This document shows positions 10,875 through 19,315 of a DNA stretch of 64,000 nt, piece after piece. Within the stretch, counting starts at the first letter, position 1; each line of letters starts with the position of its first letter. A model generated the notes under the pieces. The model worked only from the letters and a program-made list of their open reading frames with translations. It ran no database searches and was not told where the DNA came from. This stretch comes from Cardiobacterium valvarum (GTDB taxonomy: Bacteria; Pseudomonadota; Gammaproteobacteria; Cardiobacteriales; Cardiobacteriaceae). Both the position numbers and the translations under genes were made by a program. The stretch spans positions 1,054,001 to 1,118,000 of the forward strand of contig NZ_UFUW01000001.1 in the NCBI RefSeq assembly GCF_900460955.1. Direction: 5' to 3'.

Positions 10875-12479
10875 ATGACCAATCCCCGTTTCTTCCGCTC
10901 TGCCGCCATTTACACCGACCGCCGCGCCATCAGCCTCTTTTTCCTCGGCTTTGCCGCTGGCCTCCCGTTCCTCCTTATCTTTTCCAGCTTGTCTATCTGG
11001 CTGAATGAAGCGGGCGTTGAGCGCGGCACGGTAACCCGTTTCAGCTGGGCGGCGCTCGCTTATTCCTGCAAGTTCATCTGGTCGCCGCTGGTCGATACCT
11101 TGCCGCTGCCGCTCTTGACCCGCCGTCTCGGGCGGCGCCGGGCCTGGCTCGCCGCCGCGCAGTGCGTCGTCACCGCTGCCATCTGCCTGATGGCGCTCAT
11201 CAATCCCGCCGATGGCGAAGCGCTGTCGCTGATGGCGCTCGCCGCTGTCCTCCTTGGTTTTTCGGCGGCGACGCAGGATATTGTGATTGACGCCTACCGC
11301 ATCGAAGCGGCGGCGGGCGACAGCGCGATGCAGGCGGCGATGGCGGCGACCTACACGGCGGGTTACCGCTGCGGCATGATTGTTTCCGGTGCGGGGGCGT
11401 TGCTGCTGGCGACCTGGTTCGGCTCGACCATGCAGCATTACGATTACGCCGCCTGGCGGGCGACGTATTTCTGCATGGCGGCGGTGATGGGTATCGGCCT
11501 CGCCACGACGTTGATATTGCGTGAACCGCCGACCTCCGGCAGCGTCAACACGCTGCGTCCCGTCGCCGATAATCTGCGCCTGCTTGCGCTCTTTGCCGTT
11601 GCCGTCGTCGTGCTGATTGCCGTTTACCGCCTGCTCAGCGGTCTGCCCGCCGCTAGCAGCGTCCTCGGCGGTTTTCTGCGCGAGAGTCTGCGTCTTACCG
11701 GCGGACTGGCGGCAGCGGCTTTGGTCGGCACGGTGTGCGTGCGTGCGGGGCTGGTCAGCCGTGAGCTGGCGTGGCAGACGTGGCTGGAACCTGTCGCCGA
11801 TTTTTTCCGCCGCTACGGGCGCGTGGCGGTGTTACTCCTGGCGCTCATCGGCCTTTACCGCAGCACGGATATTGTTTCCGGTGCCATCAGCAACGTGTTC
11901 TATCAGGATTTGGGCTACAGCAAGACGGAGATCGCCAGTGCCGTGAAGGTTTTTGGCGTGGTGATGACGCTGGTGGGCGGTTTCCTCGGCGGGATGCTGG
12001 CGCAGCGTTATGCGCTGATGCGGATGATGATGCTCGGCGCGCTACTCACCGTCGGCACCAATCTGCTTTTCATTCTGCTGGCTTGGTACGGCGACAAATC
12101 GCTGCTTGCCACCGCGCAGGGTTTGCCCGTGTTGCCGCCGCTGGAAGGGGTGATCCACGCCATGCAGGCGGGTGTTGCCACCGCTTTCCGCAGCCATAAC
12201 TGGCTGCTCTACGGTGTGGTCGGTTTCGACAATCTTGCGGCGGGGCTGGCCAGCTCGGTCTTCGTCGCCTTCCTGTCGTCGCTGACCAGTATCCGCTTTA
12301 CCGCCGTGCAGTACGCCATTTTCAGTTCGCTGATGACGCTCCTGCCGAAAACGCTTGGCGGCTACTCCGGCAGCATCGTCACCGCCGTCGGCTATCCCGC
12401 CTTTTTCATGATTACCTCGCTGATCGGCGTGCCGGTGCTGCTGCTCGTGTACTGGGCGGAGCGACGCCTGCGCCCGTGA
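10875..12479 (+). CDS. ampG: AmpG-like muropeptide permease (MFS)
   Basis: A 534-residue polytopic membrane protein begins MTNPRFFRSAAIYTDRRAI and runs straight into LFFLGFAAGLPFLL, as AmpG proteins do. The segment WSPLVDTLPLPLLTRRLGRRRAW and the motif QDIVIDAYRIE (AmpG: QDIVFDAW) support the family. AmpG imports anhydro-muropeptides from the periplasm for cell-wall recycling and beta-lactamase induction. The ATG at 10875 is preferred over an in-frame TTG 30 bases earlier, because homology starts here. The protein is slightly longer than E. coli AmpG (491), with extra length in the central hydrophobic region. It is followed closely by yfeH. Confidence 0.85.
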   Translation: MTNPRFFRSAAIYTDRRAISLFFLGFAAGLPFLLIFSSLSIWLNEAGVERGTVTRFSWAALAYSCKFIWSPLVDTLPLPLLTRRLGRRRAWLAAAQCVVTAAICLMALINPADGEALSLMALAAVLLGFSAATQDIVIDAYRIEAAAGDSAMQAAMAATYTAGYRCGMIVSGAGALLLATWFGSTMQHYDYAAWRATYFCMAAVMGIGLATTLILREPPTSGSVNTLRPVADNLRLLALFAVAVVVLIAVYRLLSGLPAASSVLGGFLRESLRLTGGLAAAALVGTVCVRAGLVSRELAWQTWLEPVADFFRRYGRVAVLLLALIGLYRSTDIVSGAISNVFYQDLGYSKTEIASAVKVFGVVMTLVGGFLGGMLAQRYALMRMMMLGALLTVGTNLLFILLAWYGDKSLLATAQGLPVLPPLEGVIHAMQAGVATAFRSHNWLLYGVVGFDNLAAGLASSVFVAFLSSLTSIRFTAVQYAIFSSLMTLLPKTLGGYSGSIVTAVGYPAFFMITSLIGVPVLLLVYWAERRLRP

Positions 12480-12501
12480 TGCGTATGGGTTTCGGCGGGG
12501 C

Positions 12502-12520
12502 GCGGCTATACAATAGCCGC
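12502..12520. promoter_or_regulatory. Hairpin between ampG and yfeH
   Basis: A perfect 7-bp inverted repeat, GCGGCTA-tacaa-TAGCCGC, is followed by CCCCTTTATT. The weak T-run suggests a poor terminator or an mRNA-stability hairpin. Confidence 0.4.
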
Positions 12521-12543
12521 CCCCTTTATTCTTTCGCTTGCCC

Positions 12544-13515
12544 ATGAATCCCATCCGCCGTCTGCGGCTTGACCCTTTCCTCATGATGATCCTGCTGATG
12601 GTGCTCGCCGCGACCATCGTCCCCGCACAAGGCATCGGCAAGACCTTCTTCAAGCACCTCACCACCGCTGCCATCGCCCTGCTGTTTTTCATGCACGGCG
12701 CCAAGCTCTCGCGCGAAGCCATTCTTGCCGGCGTCGGCCACTGGCGGCTGCACAGTCTGGTGCTGGCGACGACGTTCATCCTCTTTCCGCTGCTCGGCCT
12801 CGCCTTGTACCCACTGACGCCGTCGCTCATTCCGCCTGATATTTACCAGGGTTTCCTCTATCTCTGCGCCCTACCCGCTACGGTGCAATCCGCCATCGCC
12901 TTCACCTCGGTGGCGCGCGGCAACATCGCCGCCGCCGTGTGCAGCGCCGCGCTATCCAGCCTGCTTGGCGTCTTCCTCTCGCCTGTGCTCGTCGGCCTGC
13001 TCCTCAGTGCGCAGGGGCAGACGGATCTGTTCCATTCGGTGCAGGCGGTCATGCTGCAACTGCTGCTGCCTTTCGTCCTCGGTCATCTCTCGCGGCCATG
13101 GCTTGCCAACTGGATCAGCAAAAACCGCCGCCTGATTAAAATCACCGACCAGTCTTCTATCTTGCTCGTCGTCTATACCGCGTTCAGCGAGGCGGTGCTG
13201 GAAGGCATCTGGGGAAAAGTGAGCGTGGCGACGCTGATTCTCATCGCCGTCGTCTCCTGCCTGCTGCTCGCCATCGTCCTCGTCTTCACCACTTACAGCG
13301 CCCGCGCCCTCGGTTTCAGCAAGGAAGATGAAATCACCATTGTCTTCTGCGGCTCGAAGAAAAGCCTCGCCAACGGTATCCCGATGGCGAACATCCTCTT
13401 TCCGCCTGCGACCGTCGGCATCTTGGTGTTGCCGCTGATGCTCTTCCACCAGATTCAGCTGATGGTCTGCGCCGTCCTCGCGCAGCGCTATGCCCGCCGT
13501 CCACAAGAGAACTGA
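12544..13515 (+). CDS. yfeH: YfeH-family sodium/bile-acid symporter-like membrane protein
   Basis: A 323-residue membrane protein, collinear with E. coli YfeH as recalled. It contains TTAAIALLFFMHGAKLSREAI, YLCALPATVQSAIAFTS and EITIVFCGSKKSLANGIPMAN at the expected places. The family belongs to the SBF/BASS fold of sodium-coupled symporters, and the substrate of YfeH is not established. The ATG at 12544 matches the family start; a TTG six bases upstream is less likely. The next gene starts one base after the stop, so the two are probably cotranscribed. Confidence 0.88.
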   Translation: MNPIRRLRLDPFLMMILLMVLAATIVPAQGIGKTFFKHLTTAAIALLFFMHGAKLSREAILAGVGHWRLHSLVLATTFILFPLLGLALYPLTPSLIPPDIYQGFLYLCALPATVQSAIAFTSVARGNIAAAVCSAALSSLLGVFLSPVLVGLLLSAQGQTDLFHSVQAVMLQLLLPFVLGHLSRPWLANWISKNRRLIKITDQSSILLVVYTAFSEAVLEGIWGKVSVATLILIAVVSCLLLAIVLVFTTYSARALGFSKEDEITIVFCGSKKSLANGIPMANILFPPATVGILVLPLMLFHQIQLMVCAVLAQRYARRPQEN

Positions 13516-13516
13516 C

Positions 13517-14383
13517 ATGACCTACCTCACCCGCATCCAGCAACTCAACAGCGCCAACCTCGCCGAATACCGCCCGCTCATTCTGGACGGCGACGCCGTC
13601 GGCCTCATCTGGGAACACAACCTTGCCCGCCTGCAGGCGCACGGCATCGTTCTGCGAGAAGAGGGCGCGCGCTACATCTGGGACGCCCCCGCCGACTTCG
13701 CCGCTCGCAACCGTCTGCTCGCCAATCTCGCCGCCGCGCTCTATCGCAGCGGCTACATCAGCGGCTGGCGGGACGAAAAACTGCCGCTACTTGCCAGCCT
13801 GCATCATCCCGCCCGCGCCCTGATCGAACGTGCCGCCGCGCCGGTGCTGGGTGTCTGCGGTTACGGCGTACATGCAAACGGCATCACCGAACGCGACGGC
13901 GTGCCGCATATGTGGATTGCCCGCCGCGCGGCAAGCAAATCCGTCGAACCGGGCAAACTCGACCAGATTGCCGCTGGCGGCATCCCGCATGGCATCGGTA
14001 TCCTTGCCAACCTCATCAAAGAAAGCGGCGAAGAGGCGGCTATTCCCGAAGCTCTGGCGCGGCAGGCGCGACCCGTCGGCACCATCAGCTACACCGCGCA
14101 AACCGAAAACGGCATCCGCGCCGATCTGCTCTACCTCTACGATCTGCATCTGCCAGCGGATTTCCGCCCCGTAAACCGTGACGGCGAAGTCGCGGAATTC
14201 CTCTGCCTGCCGTTGGACGAGGTCGCCCGCCTTGTACGAGAAACGGAAGAATTCAAGCTGAATTCCGCCGTGGTCGCCATTGACTACCTCATTCGCCACG
14301 GTTACCTCACGCCGGACGACATTCCCGAGTATCCCAACCTCTGCCGCGACATCCGCCGCATTCACCCGCTGTTAGGACAATAA
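13517..14383 (+). CDS. Nudix hydrolase with DUF4743 N-terminal domain (Tnr3/YJR142W type)
   Basis: This 288-residue protein has an N-terminal DUF4743-like region (about 1-120) and a Nudix domain (about 120-260). The Nudix signature GGIPHGIGILANLIKESGEE carries the degenerate spacing typical of the eukaryotic Tnr3 and YJR142W relatives. That family is reported to hydrolyse damaged (oxy- or oxo-) thiamine diphosphate to the monophosphate. The start codon follows the yfeH stop by one base and GNAT follows after four bases, so the three genes form an operon. Thiamine salvage genes thiM-thiE lie 2.8 kb downstream, which fits the proposed role but does not prove it. Confidence 0.8.
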   Translation: MTYLTRIQQLNSANLAEYRPLILDGDAVGLIWEHNLARLQAHGIVLREEGARYIWDAPADFAARNRLLANLAAALYRSGYISGWRDEKLPLLASLHHPARALIERAAAPVLGVCGYGVHANGITERDGVPHMWIARRAASKSVEPGKLDQIAAGGIPHGIGILANLIKESGEEAAIPEALARQARPVGTISYTAQTENGIRADLLYLYDLHLPADFRPVNRDGEVAEFLCLPLDEVARLVRETEEFKLNSAVVAIDYLIRHGYLTPDDIPEYPNLCRDIRRIHPLLGQ

Positions 14384-14387
14384 GCCC

Positions 14388-14915
14388 ATGCAGATCCGCA
14401 TCATTACCCCGACCCTTGCCCATGAAGCCGCCTTGCTTGCCTACCAGCAGGCACTGGCGGCGACCGGTGTTCCCGTGCACGGTGCCTATTTCGACCTCTT
14501 TCCGGACATTCCGTCCTGGCTTGCCGCCTGCGCCGCCCCGGCGGGAACACAGCTGCCAAACGGCATCATCAAAGTGGCGGATAGCAACTGGATTGCCTGG
14601 GATGACGACAGCGCTCGCGTGATTGGCGTGATTAACCTGCGTCACACGCTGAACGATTACCTGCGTGCCTACGGCGGTCACATTGGCTACGGTGTCCATC
14701 CCGCTTGTTGGAATCAGGGTATCGCTACCCGGATGCTGACGCACGCGTTGCAATACAGCGATTCTCTCGGCCTCCGTGAATTACTGCTGGTGTGCGCGGT
14801 GGATAATCCCGCTTCGGCACGAGTCATCGAAAAAAACGGCGGCGAACGACTGGATATCGTCAACCATGAAGGTGAGCTCCTCTACCGCTACCGCATCCGC
14901 CGCAACGATGCATAG
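14388..14915 (+). CDS. GNAT-family N-acetyltransferase
   Basis: A 175-residue protein with GNAT landmarks. IGVINLRHTLNDYL is strand beta-4. HIGYGVHPACWNQGIATRML is the acetyl-CoA binding V/I-x-P-x-x-R-x-x-G-x-G/A-like loop. LLLVCAVDNPASARVIEKNGGE is the conserved N-P-A-S-x-x-V-x-E-x-x-G C-terminal motif. It resembles YjaB/RimJ-type enzymes of broad function. It is the last gene of the yfeH-nudix-GNAT run. The substrate cannot be told from sequence. Confidence 0.85.
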   Translation: MQIRIITPTLAHEAALLAYQQALAATGVPVHGAYFDLFPDIPSWLAACAAPAGTQLPNGIIKVADSNWIAWDDDSARVIGVINLRHTLNDYLRAYGGHIGYGVHPACWNQGIATRMLTHALQYSDSLGLRELLLVCAVDNPASARVIEKNGGERLDIVNHEGELLYRYRIRRNDA

Positions 14916-14964
14916 CCCCGTGTCAGCAAAAACAAAAACCTAGCAAAAGATTGCCGCAAATGCC

Positions 14965-14992
14965 TTGCATCGAAAAAATAATTTGGCATAAT
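14965..14992 (+). promoter_or_regulatory. Promoter of the tRNA-Lys cluster
   Basis: TTGCAT at 14965-14970 and CATAAT at 14987-14992 are separated by 16 bases. A GC-rich discriminator (GCGCGCCC) follows, as at stringently controlled stable-RNA promoters. The first tRNA begins at 15014. The same TTGCAT-16-(T/C)ATAAT layout precedes the tRNA-Pro gene. Confidence 0.75.
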
Positions 14993-15013
14993 GCGCGCCC
15001 TCAAACGGATAAT

Positions 15014-15088
15014 GGGTCGTTAGCTCAGTGGTAGAGCAGTTGGCTTTTAACCAATTGGTCGAAGGTTCGAATCCTTCACGACCCACCA
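15014..15088 (+). tRNA. tRNA-Lys (anticodon TTT)
   Basis: The cloverleaf is complete. Acceptor GGGTCGT pairs with ACGACCC and CCA is encoded. The anticodon stem is GTTGG/CCAAT with loop CTTTTAA, giving TTT. The T-arm contains GGTTCGAATCC. Confidence 0.97.
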
Positions 15089-15123
15089 TTTAACCTTCCG
15101 TTTGCCTTTTTCTTTATACCTTG

Positions 15124-15198
15124 GGGTCGTTAGCTCAGTGGTAGAGCAGTTGGCTTTTAACCAATTGGTCGAAGGTTCGAATCCTTCACGACCCACCA
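15124..15198 (+). tRNA. tRNA-Lys (anticodon TTT), second identical copy
   Basis: It is identical over all 75 bases to the preceding tRNA and separated from it by 35 bases. The anticodon is TTT and CCA is encoded. The cluster is presumably one transcript. Confidence 0.97.
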
Positions 15199-15210
15199 CC
15201 GCTTTTAAAC

Positions 15211-15286
15211 GGGCCGTTAGCTCAGTTGGTAGAGCAGTTGACTCTTAATCAATCGGTCAAAGGTTCGAGCCCTTTACGGCCCACCA
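15211..15286 (+). tRNA. tRNA-Lys (anticodon CTT)
   Basis: Acceptor GGGCCGT pairs with ACGGCCC and CCA is encoded. The anticodon loop CTCTTAA gives CTT, reading AAG. It lies 12 bases after the second tRNA-Lys(TTT). Confidence 0.96.
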
Positions 15287-15320
15287 AATCCTTCTTTGAT
15301 TATAATCTCCTTGTTGAGAT

Positions 15321-15345
15321 GCCGCGCAAATAGCGCGGCTTTTTT
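15321..15345 (+). terminator. Terminator of the tRNA cluster
   Basis: Stem GCCGCGC / GCGCGGC with a five-base loop is followed by TTTTTT. Confidence 0.9.
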
Positions 15346-15373
15346 ATATCCGTTTGCCGGAAGCTCTGTTTTC

Positions 15374-15577
15374 GGCGTAATGGACAAATTTCAGGTGGTG
15401 TCCTGAAAAGTATGCTGACAGGAATATCGGTAAACAGGAACTAAAAAGGCAACGGGCAGATGCATTATTTTATGTCGGTGAAAATACAATCAACACTCTG
15501 TTACCCCCGTTGCCACGGGCAGAGTATAAAGAGGCGTAATGGACAAAACGGGTGCTAAAAAACGCCGCAGCCCTTAT
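15374..15577 (+). mobile_element. Remnants of the IS256-like element's ends
   Basis: GGCGTAATGGACAAATTTCA at 15374-15393 matches the terminal repeat of the element at 50975-52041. A second end-like segment begins at 15533 (GGCGTAATGGACAAAACG). It continues with codons for MDKTGAKKRRSPY, close to the MDKFHAKNRRSPY that opens the other element's transposase. It is cut off at 15577 by the IS5-type element. The roughly 140 bases between the two ends have no recognisable gene. Confidence 0.7.
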
Positions 15578-16415
15578 AACGTGTTCATAGTCTCCGTCTC
15601 TGCTGTAAACTATCGGCATGAACAGAAAAGCCTACCCAAGCGATATCAGTCGCACACAATTCGCCCCCCTTCTCCCTCTTTTGGAAAGTGCCCGTAAACG
15701 CACAGCACCGCGCAAAGTGGATTTGTACGATGTCTCGTGCCATTCTCTATCTGCAACGCACTGGCTGCTCCTGGCGCGCTTTGCCGGGCGATTTCCCCAA
15801 ATGGCGCACCGTGCATTCCTACTTCCGGAGATGGACTGAGCCACGCGAGAGTGGCATCAGCATCCTTGAGGAAGCATTAAAAAAATCAGGTAGTTGCGGA
15901 GCGCCGCAAGCAGGGGCGCCATGAAGCAACCACTTTCCTGATTATTGATGCGCAGAGTGTGAAGAACACGGATACCGCCATGGAAAAAGGCTACGATGCG
16001 GGCAAAAAGGTTAGCGGTATCAAGCGGCATATAGCGGTTGACACGCAGGGTTTGCCGCATGCGCTTGCGGTAACGACGGCGGATATTACGGATAGAAAAG
16101 GCTGCCTGCTAGCCTTGGAACGTGACAGGGATAATCTTGATGCGGTACAAAAAGTCCTTGCTGACGGTGGTTACACGGGTAAGGCATTTGCTTCGTCGGT
16201 ACAGGAGTTGATTGGTGCGGAGGTAGAGGTTGCCAAACGAAACGAATTGCACCGCTTTGCGGTATTGCCGAAGCGATGGGTAGTAGAGCGCAGCTTTTCC
16301 TGGTTGGAAAAGAACAGGCGGCTTTGGAAAAACTGCGAGCGTAAGTTGAGTACCGGTCTGCAAATGGTAGCTTTGGCTTTCTTGGGAGTCCTGCTACGAA
16401 GACTATGAACACGTT
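15578..16415 (+). mobile_element. IS5-family insertion sequence, degenerate
   Basis: Imperfect inverted repeats bound the element. The left end is AACGTGTTCATAGTCT at 15578. The right end is its complement, finishing at 16415, with about 19 of 20 bases matching. The 838 bp encode one IS5-type (IS427/IS1031-like) transposase in three frames. No target duplication was recognised. The left flank is the IS256-like relic and the right flank is a truncated LysR gene. Confidence 0.85.
15618..16408 (+). pseudogene. IS5-family DDE transposase, frameshifted twice
   Basis: Frame 1 starts at 15618 with MNRKAYPSDISRTQFAPLLP. Near 15730 the homology jumps to a second frame (AILYLQRTGCSWRALPGDFP). After a seven-A run at 15879-15885 it jumps to a third frame (LIIDAQSVKNTD, then GYTGKAF and the RWVVERSFSWLEKNRRLWKN tail). 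All catalytic regions of an IS5 transposase are recognisable. Both shifts go in the +1 direction, so ordinary -1 programmed frameshifting at the A-run would not rebuild the protein. It is most likely dead. Confidence 0.85.
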
Positions 16416-17135
16416 CTGACAGAGGCAGGTGAACAACTGCTGATGCGCACCGCCGATGCCCTGCTCGCCCTGCACCAAGCGGTGGACGAAGTAAGGCAAG
16501 CGGGCGACGAACCGGCGGGACGGGTGCGTATCACCCTGTCATGCTTCGCCTACCAGCTTATCTTGCGTCTTGTTTTTGCCAACTTCTGCCGTCGCTATCC
16601 GCAACTGCAACTGATAATCTTCGTTCACGACGGCACCATTGGCCTCATCAGCAGCGGCTTCGACCTCGGTATCCGCTTCGGCAACGCGCTAGAAGACGGT
16701 GTCGTCGCCCGCCTGCTCTATCCGGCGATGCGTGAGGGTCTTTATGCCACTCGCGCCTGCCTTGATGCGCACGGCACGCCGCAGACGCCTGCCGACCTGC
16801 TGCACCACCGTCTCGTCGCTTACCGCTTCGTGACTGCGAACCACCTCTACCCGCTGACCCTGCATGAAGACGGGCAGGGCATCAGCATCACCATGCCGAC
16901 GCCGCTTATCTGTAACGACATCGAGGTGATGGCGGACGTCGTGCGCGACAGCCTCGCTATTGCCCGTATTTTTGAGCCTATCCGCGACTTGCAGGGCGAC
17001 CACGATGCCTTCATCCCCGTCCTCGAACCCTACTGGCGCCGCTATCCACCGGTGCACCTCTACTACCGCCAGCACGCGCAAAAGGCCTGCTGCGTGCAGG
17101 TGCTGATTGACTATCTATTGGGGAAGCCGCTATAA
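16416..17135 (+). pseudogene. LysR-type regulator lacking its DNA-binding head
   Basis: Homology begins at LTEAGEQLL, the segment that normally follows the winged helix of LysR proteins at about residue 60. It continues through a complete substrate-binding domain (about 235 codons) to the stop at 17135. The first 60 codons are missing and the IS5-type element abuts the break. The head is not found on the other side of the IS, so the event involved deletion or rearrangement. An internal ATG at 16443 could start a headless protein that could not bind DNA. The regulated genes are unknown. Confidence 0.82.
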
Positions 17136-17171
17136 ACTGCTATCCATCTTCTCTCACTTTCAGGAGTCCGC

Positions 17172-17969
17172 ATGAAGCCATCCCAACCTTATCCCGCTGC
17201 ATCCGCCCGCGCCCATTGGCAAAAACTGGCACAATCCGTCCCGCTCGTTCATTGTCTGACCAACGATGTCGCAAAAAATTTCACCGCCAATGTGCTGCTG
17301 GCAGCAGGGGCGTCGCCGGCGATGATCGAGGCAGAGGAGGAATGCGGCGCGTTCACCGCCGCCGCCGACAGTCTGCTCATCAATATCGGCACCCTACACA
17401 ACGGCCGCCTGCCGGGGATGCGCCGTGCCGCGCGCACGGCAGCCAAGAACAGTAAGCCGTGGGTGCTTGATCCGGTCGCGGTCGGCGACCTGCTCACTTT
17501 CCGCAGTGATTTTGCCCGCGAATTGCTTGCTTTCCGGCCAACGGTCATCCGTGGCAATGCCGCCGAGATTTTATGGCTGAACGGTCAAGCTGCGCGGCTG
17601 CGCGGTGCCGACAGCCTTTCGACGCCGGAGGAAGCAGCGGGCGCGGCGCTGGAACTGGCGCAGAAGCAGCAATGCGTCGTACTGGTCAGCGGTGCCCGTG
17701 ATTACATCACCGACGGCGAGGTGCTGTGGTTCAACGATGGCGGCGATGTGCGCCAGACGCGGGTCACCGCTTGCGGTTGTGCGCTTTCTGCGCTGGTAGC
17801 GGCGTTTTGTACCGTTGCCCCGCCGCTGGATGCGGCAGCGAGTGCTGCCTGGCTGATGAAGCAGGCGGGGAGTCATGCCGCGCGCGCGGTCGGCATGGGC
17901 GCGTTTGCGGTGGCGCTGCTGGATGCGCTGAGTTACGACGCCCCGTTTGCCGAGGAGGTGCAATCATGA
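17172..17969 (+). CDS. thiM: Hydroxyethylthiazole kinase
   Basis: A 265-residue ribokinase-fold enzyme that phosphorylates 4-methyl-5-hydroxyethylthiazole in thiamine salvage. Supporting segments are HCLTNDVAKNFTANVLLAAGASPAM at the N-terminus, WVLDPVAVG, VIRGNAAEI and the nucleotide-binding RVTACGCALSALVAAF. E. coli-type enzymes read RVTGTGCALSA at that last site, so GT is replaced by AC next to the retained cysteine. An AGGAG ribosome site lies nine bases upstream of ATG. The stop overlaps the thiE start (ATGA), giving translational coupling. No TPP riboswitch fits in the 36-base spacer. Confidence 0.93.
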   Translation: MKPSQPYPAASARAHWQKLAQSVPLVHCLTNDVAKNFTANVLLAAGASPAMIEAEEECGAFTAAADSLLINIGTLHNGRLPGMRRAARTAAKNSKPWVLDPVAVGDLLTFRSDFARELLAFRPTVIRGNAAEILWLNGQAARLRGADSLSTPEEAAGAALELAQKQQCVVLVSGARDYITDGEVLWFNDGGDVRQTRVTACGCALSALVAAFCTVAPPLDAAASAAWLMKQAGSHAARAVGMGAFAVALLDALSYDAPFAEEVQS

Positions 17970-18580
17970 ACGCCTGCAATCTGCATCTTTATCTGGTCTT
18001 GGACGCTGCCGCCTGTGGCGAGCGACTGCTCGCCGTCGCCGAAGCCGCCTTGCAGGGCGGCGTCAGCGTGTTGCAGTTGCGCGGCCACAAGACTGCCTGG
18101 AGCAAGCGGGTCTGGTACGACACTGCGCTTGCCGTCAAGGCGCGTTGCGCCGCGCATCAGGTACCGTTCATCATCAATGATCAGGTGGATATTGCCCTCG
18201 CCGTCGGCGCGGATGGGGTGCATATCGGCCAAAGCGATTTGCCGGCGGCGGTGGTGCGCCGCCTCATCGGCAGCGAGCGGATTTTGGGGCTATCCACGCA
18301 CAGCGTCGCCCAGGTGCAGGCGGTGGATAGCGGCATCGTGGACTATATCGGCATGGGGCCAGTGTTCCCGACCCGCTCGAAGGCAGATGCCGATCCGGCC
18401 ATCGGTCTGGATGGCCTCGCGGCGATGGTCGCCGCCAAATGCCTGCCCGGTGTTGCCATCGGCGGCATCAATACGGACAATGTCGCCGCCGTGCGTGCGA
18501 CCAGTCCGGACGGCATCGCGGTTATTGGTGCCATCTGCGGTGCCGCCGACGCGCTGGTAGCGACGCAGGCGCTGCAATAG
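17966..18580 (+). CDS. thiE: Thiamine-phosphate synthase
   Basis: A 204-residue TIM-barrel enzyme that joins the thiazole phosphate made by ThiM to hydroxymethylpyrimidine diphosphate. Typical segments are present: VSVLQLRGHKT, FIINDQVDIALAVGADGVHIGQ, GLSTHS, DYIGMGPVFPTRSKAD and GVAIGGI. The usual RxK near the N-terminus reads LRGHK. The start is the ATG overlapping the thiM stop. A longer upstream frame lies inside thiM and is discarded. A GGAGG site lies seven bases upstream. Confidence 0.93.
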   Translation: MNACNLHLYLVLDAAACGERLLAVAEAALQGGVSVLQLRGHKTAWSKRVWYDTALAVKARCAAHQVPFIINDQVDIALAVGADGVHIGQSDLPAAVVRRLIGSERILGLSTHSVAQVQAVDSGIVDYIGMGPVFPTRSKADADPAIGLDGLAAMVAAKCLPGVAIGGINTDNVAAVRATSPDGIAVIGAICGAADALVATQALQ

Positions 18581-18645
18581 GCAGGCAAAATAACCAAAAG
18601 TAATATAGCTACCCAAGATGGCACGAAATCTGCTTTATAGCGGTA

Positions 18646-18671
18646 TTCGCCATCCTACCGAGGATGGCGAA
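18646..18671 (+). promoter_or_regulatory. Perfect 10-bp hairpin in the leader of the PAS gene
   Basis: TTCGCCATCC and GGATGGCGAA flank a six-base loop. CGTCCTTTT follows, so it could be a weak terminator for thiME or a leader structure of the PAS gene. Confidence 0.45.
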
Positions 18672-18704
18672 CGTCCTTTTGTACATCAATTACGAGGCTT
18701 TATT

Positions 18705-19193
18705 ATGAAACCGATCCCCGATATGGAAAAACCCGCCGGTGCATCCGAAGCGTTTGACCTGACCTATTACGACGGGCATAAACGCCGTGTCTATGTGACC
18801 GATGCCCAGTTCTACCTGACTAACACCATGATGATCTTCTCGCGCACCGATACCGCCGGCTTTATCACCGACGTCAATATCCCCTTCATTGAGGCGAGTG
18901 GTTGGGAAAAAGAAGAACTGGTTGGCCAGCCGCACTACATCCTGCGTCATCCGCACATGCCGGCTTCAGCCTTTGAAGACATGTGGGCAACGGTACAAGC
19001 GGGCAAACAATGGACGGGGTGCGTGAAGAACCTGCGCAAGGACGGCGGCTATTATTGGGTACGCGCCGTCATCAGCCCGATTATTGAAAACGACAAGATT
19101 ATTGGCTACAACTCGGTGCGCCGCCGCATTGACAACGCGACCATCAAGGAACATGAAGCGTTGTATGCACAACTGCGCGCCGCCGAGCTGTAA
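18705..19193 (+). CDS. Stand-alone PAS-domain protein (Aer-like sensor)
   Basis: A 162-residue soluble protein made almost wholly of one PAS domain (about 30-145). The landmarks are FSRTDTAGFITDVNIPFIEASGWEKEEL, ILRHPHMP and NLRKDGGYYWVRAVISPI. The closest analogues are the N-terminal PAS domains of Aer-type aerotaxis receptors, which bind FAD, but no transmembrane or signalling part follows. ATG 18705 has a GAGG site at proper spacing. An in-frame upstream start at 18618 would run through the hairpin. The gene stands alone, with terminators on both sides. Confidence 0.8.
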   Translation: MKPIPDMEKPAGASEAFDLTYYDGHKRRVYVTDAQFYLTNTMMIFSRTDTAGFITDVNIPFIEASGWEKEELVGQPHYILRHPHMPASAFEDMWATVQAGKQWTGCVKNLRKDGGYYWVRAVISPIIENDKIIGYNSVRRRIDNATIKEHEALYAQLRAAEL

Positions 19194-19206
19194 GGCTTTC
19201 GCCGCA

Positions 19207-19237
19207 TAAAAAAACCGCCCCCACAGGGCGGTTTTTT
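19207..19237. terminator. Bidirectional terminator between PAS and SEL1 genes
   Basis: Stem ACCGCCC / GGGCGGT is flanked by an A-run on the left and a T-run on the right. It can therefore end both the plus-strand PAS gene and the minus-strand SEL1 gene. Confidence 0.88.
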
Positions 19238-19315
19238 TATGCGGTATCTGTTTGAGAAAAAAGCAAGATACTTATCCGGTGCAGTTAAAGCTCCAAACTG
19301 TAACAACAAAAAGAA

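Noticed and set aside
15879-15885. Programmed frameshift at the A7 run of the IS5-type transposase
   Set aside because: A -1 shift would enter the wrong frame, and a second shift near 15730 has no slippery site, so decay is more likely.
17136-17171. TPP riboswitch upstream of thiM
   Set aside because: Only 36 bases separate thiM from the LysR relic, too short, and no THI-box sequence is visible.
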